From contig CAUEBO010000093.1 of the NCBI GenBank assembly GCA_958454405.1, forward strand, positions 1 through 7,604: a DNA stretch of 7,604 bases, given 5' to 3'. Every line of letters begins with the position of its first letter. Position 1 is the stretch's first letter. Shown piece by piece: positions 5,675 through 7,604 of this stretch. Source of the stretch: an uncultured Eggerthellaceae bacterium (GTDB lineage: Bacteria; Actinomycetota; Coriobacteriia; Coriobacteriales; Eggerthellaceae). A program made the position numbers and the translations under genes. A model generated the notes under the pieces. It was not told the origin of the DNA, searched no databases, and was given only the letters and a program-made list of their open reading frames with translations.

Positions 5675-6245
5675 GCGGCCCCTCCCCTTCGGCGCCCGCG
5701 AGGGAGCGCTCCTCAAGGGGCGTTTCGGACGCAGGGTGCGCCTGGGCGCCGCCGTGCGCCGAAGCGTCTTCGGATGCCGGGCCGTCCTCCGCCGATGCTT
5801 CCGCTGCCGGCTTTGCGCACGATTCGCCTTCCAAGCGCTTCGCGATGCGGCCCAGCACGCCGTTCACGAAACGGGGAGATTCGTCCTCGCCGCCGAAGTC
5901 CTTCGCCAGCTCGACGGCCTCGTTGATCGCCACGGACACGGGCACGTCGTCGACGAACATCATCTCGTAGGCCGCCAAACGCAGGATGGAGCGGTCGACG
6001 ATGGGCATGCGGACGAGCGACCAGTTCTCGGACGTCGCCACCAGCTGGTCGTCGATGGCGCATCGGTGCGACTCGACGCCGCGCACGAGCGCCAGGGCGT
6101 ATTCGGGCAGAGGGCCGTCCTCGATGAGGCGGCCGTCACCGCCTTCGGCTATGCCTGTCGGGGACTGCTCGGTGATCTCGCTGGTGTACAGGATCTGGAG
6201 CGCGGCGCGGCGCGCTCGCGTTCGTTCATGTCGTTTTGCTGCCAT
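5664..6245 (-). CDS. nusB: Transcription antitermination factor NusB, with extended C-terminal tail
   Basis: This is a 193-residue protein. Residues 5-138 are the all-helical NusB domain: the basic N-terminus with RTRARRAALQILY, the central helices (NWSLVRMPIVDRSILRLAAYEM, 74-95) and the end motif VAINEAVELAKDFGGEDESPRFVNGVLGRIA (105-135, read with a short gap in quotation). NusB binds NusE/S10 and boxA RNA to promote antitermination of rRNA operons. Most NusB proteins have 130-160 residues. Residues 139-193 are an extra Ala/Glu/Gly/Ser-rich tail with no family counterpart that I recognise. The ATG at 6243-6245 gives the canonical N-terminus but has only a weak GGAAA as ribosome site. It follows the Asp23 gene by 26 nt and overlaps xseB by 11 nt. 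Confidence 0.92.
   Translation of the reverse strand: MAAKRHERTRARRAALQILYTSEITEQSPTGIAEGGDGRLIEDGPLPEYALALVRGVESHRCAIDDQLVATSENWSLVRMPIVDRSILRLAAYEMMFVDDVPVSVAINEAVELAKDFGGEDESPRFVNGVLGRIAKRLEGESCAKPAAEASAEDGPASEDASAHGGAQAHPASETPLEERSLAGAEGEGPHGA
5681..5687 (-). promoter_or_regulatory. Ribosome binding site fixing the xseB start
   Basis: GGGGAGG on the minus strand, inside the end of nusB, lies 6 nt before the ATG at 5672-5674. It makes this start far more likely than the in-frame ATG at 5714-5716. Confidence 0.75.
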
Positions 6246-6271
6246 AGACGTTTCCGGATCTCCGCTCTCGC

Positions 6272-6619
6272 CTAGCGGGCGAACTGCATGCCGTCGATAT
6301 ACACGTCCACGGAGCTCACCTGGACGCCCACCTGGCTGGTCACCGCGTCGACGATGGCCTGGCGCAGGTTGGCGGCGATGTCGGGAAGGGCATAGCCGTA
6401 GTACACGTCCACGCGCACCGCGACATGCAGCTTGTCCTCGTCGTCCACGGCGATGTCGATCCCCTGCGTGGAGGGCTTGCTCGCGAACACCGAGCGCAAG
6501 CCGCTGGCGGTCGAAGGGCCGACGGAGGCGACGCCCTCAACCTCGTTGGCGGCGATGGACACGATGGTCTCGACGACGCCGGGCGCAAGGGCCATGCCGT
6601 CGACGTTCAGATCTGTCAT
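6272..6619 (-). CDS. Asp23/Gls24-family (DUF322, YqhY-like) protein
   Basis: This is a 115-residue soluble protein of the Asp23 family. The family core is visible as LAPGVVETIVSIAANEVEGVASV (11-33) and then an alternating strand-helix-strand part: LHVAVRVDVYYG, IAANLRQAIVDAVTSQVGV, and SSVDVYIDGMQF at the end. No membrane segment or enzyme motif is seen. In B. subtilis the homologue yqhY lies directly after accC. As I recall, loss of yqhY selects for mutations in acetyl-CoA carboxylase subunit genes, suggesting a role in controlling that enzyme. The same position here, with an ATGA overlap with accC (6616-6619), supports the same link by inference. GGGAG lies 7 nt before the ATG at 6617-6619. 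The biochemical function is unknown. Confidence 0.88.
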   Translation of the reverse strand: MTDLNVDGMALAPGVVETIVSIAANEVEGVASVGPSTASGLRSVFASKPSTQGIDIAVDDEDKLHVAVRVDVYYGYALPDIAANLRQAIVDAVTSQVGVQVSSVDVYIDGMQFAR

Positions 6620-7604
6620 AGCACATCTCCCATCTGGGTTTCAATGAAATCGGTCGTGGCCTCGCCCGCGCAGAACACCGCGTTGTCGAGCACGCTCCGA
6701 TGGAACGGTATCGTCGTCTCGATGCCCTCGATGACGAACTCGTCGAGCGCGCGGCGGCCGCGCGCCAGGGCCTCTTCGCGGTCCTGGCCGTACACGACGA
6801 GCTTCGCCACGAGCGAATCGTAGTACGGCGAGATGCGCGAGCCCGTGCGCACGTAGCTCTCCACGCGCACGCCGGGGCCGGCGGGCGGTTGGAACTTCGT
6901 GATGGTGCCAGGGCACGGACGGAAGGCGTGCGCCGGATCTTCCGCGTTGATGCGGAACTCCATCGCATGGCCGAACGGCGTGAACGGCGCGCGGGAGGCG
7001 CAGCTCATCGGCTCGCCCGAAGCGATGCGCAGCTGCTCCTTGATGATGTCGGTGCCGGTGATCTGCTCGGTTACCGGATGCTCCACCTGCACGCGCGTGT
7101 TCATCTCCATGAAGTAGAAGTGCCCGCGCTCGTCGAGCAAAAACTCGATGGTGCCGGCGTTCTTGTAATCCACCGCGCGCACGGCCTTGATGGCGGCCAC
7201 GCCCATGGCGCGGCGCAGCTCCTCGTCGAGCGCCGGAGAGGGCGCCTCCTCGATGAGCTTCTGATGGCGCCGCTGCACGGAGCAGTCGCGCTCGCACAGC
7301 GCGATGCTGTTGCCGAAATCGTCGGCCAGCACCTGCACCTCCACATGGCGCGGGCGCAGCACGAGCTTCTCCAGGTACACGCCGTCGTTGCCGAAGGCGG
7401 CGCCCGCCTCGGTGCGGGCCGCCTGGTACTGCGATTCGAGGTCGGCTGGATCATGCACCTCGCGCATGCCCTTGCCGCCGCCGCCCGCCGTAGCCTTGAT
7501 GAGCACGGGATAGCCCACGGTCTCGGCGAAGGCCTTGGCCTCGGCCGCCGTGTCGATGCAGCCGTCGGAGCCGGGCACGGTGGGCACGCCGCAGCCCTTC
7601 ATGG
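6616..7604 (-). CDS. accC: Biotin carboxylase subunit of acetyl-CoA carboxylase, N-terminus outside the window
   Basis: The last 329 or so codons of a biotin carboxylase are present; about 120 N-terminal residues lie beyond 7604. The ATG at 7600-7602 is an internal Met (E. coli AccC has a similar KKAGVPCVPGSDG segment there). The enzyme uses ATP and bicarbonate to carboxylate biotin on its carrier protein for malonyl-CoA synthesis. Visible from that Met are the ATP-grasp glycine loop (about 37-46, ATAGGGGKGM), ERDCSVQRRHQKLIEEAPSP, the catalytic EMNTRVQVEHPVTE with its Glu, Asn and Arg, and the C-terminal RINAEDP, PYYDSLVAKL and IEGIETTIPFH. No biotinyl domain follows, so it is a separate AccC subunit or the biotin carboxylase of a related acyl-CoA carboxylase. 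Its TGA overlaps the Asp23-family ATG by 4 nt. Confidence 0.95.
   Translation of the reverse strand, partial: MKGCGVPTVPGSDGCIDTAAEAKAFAETVGYPVLIKATAGGGGKGMREVHDPADLESQYQAARTEAGAAFGNDGVYLEKLVLRPRHVEVQVLADDFGNSIALCERDCSVQRRHQKLIEEAPSPALDEELRRAMGVAAIKAVRAVDYKNAGTIEFLLDERGHFYFMEMNTRVQVEHPVTEQITGTDIIKEQLRIASGEPMSCASRAPFTPFGHAMEFRINAEDPAHAFRPCPGTITKFQPPAGPGVRVESYVRTGSRISPYYDSLVAKLVVYGQDREEALARGRRALDEFVIEGIETTIPFHRSVLDNAVFCAGEATTDFIETQMGDVL

Noticed and set aside
5675..5716. 14-residue N-terminal extension of XseB
   Set aside because: The extension is basic and unlike the family, and a good ribosome site supports the ATG at 5672-5674.
7600..7602. ATG as the start of accC
   Set aside because: It falls inside the biotin carboxylase family alignment, about 120 residues from the usual N-terminus, so the gene is cut by the window edge and is not truncated in nature.

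Overview
The window is high-GC, gene-dense chromosomal DNA of a bacterium. Gene content, GC-rich codon use and the protein sequences fit an anaerobic gut actinobacterium of the Coriobacteriia (Eggerthella/Gordonibacter-like). That placement is an inference from recognition, not from a search. I see no mobile element, CRISPR array, rRNA or tRNA. All complete genes are intact, and the content is mostly housekeeping.

Layout. Positions 1-259 hold no supported gene; they contain short palindromes and a possible leftward promoter for a gene outside the window. A PerR-type Fur-family regulator (260-682, minus) follows, with its own promoter at about 726-754. Next is a two-gene leftward ammonium operon, amt (1276-2550) then glnK (907-1245), ended by a GC-rich hairpin at 855-880. 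Reading away from amt across a 183-bp divergent intergenic region is a GNAT acetyltransferase (2734-3261, plus, GTG start). A 13-bp perfect hairpin (3318-3348) lies between the converging GNAT gene and the next cluster.

The right half is one tightly packed leftward cluster, in transcription order accC (cut by the window edge), an Asp23/YqhY-family gene, nusB, xseB and dxs. The first junction overlaps by 4 nt, nusB and xseB overlap by 11 nt, and the other gaps are 26 and 9 nt. The order resembles the accB-accC-yqhY-nusB-folD-xseA-xseB-ispA-dxs region of Bacillus subtilis with folD, xseA and ispA absent. It links fatty-acid initiation, transcription antitermination, exonuclease VII and isoprenoid precursor synthesis.

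No unmistakably new system is present. The points most worth checking are a GlnK without the modifiable Tyr51, a Dxs whose ThDP motif reads GDA instead of GDG, long acidic tails on both NusB and XseB, xseB next to nusB without xseA, and inverted repeats at the perR and amt/GNAT promoters.
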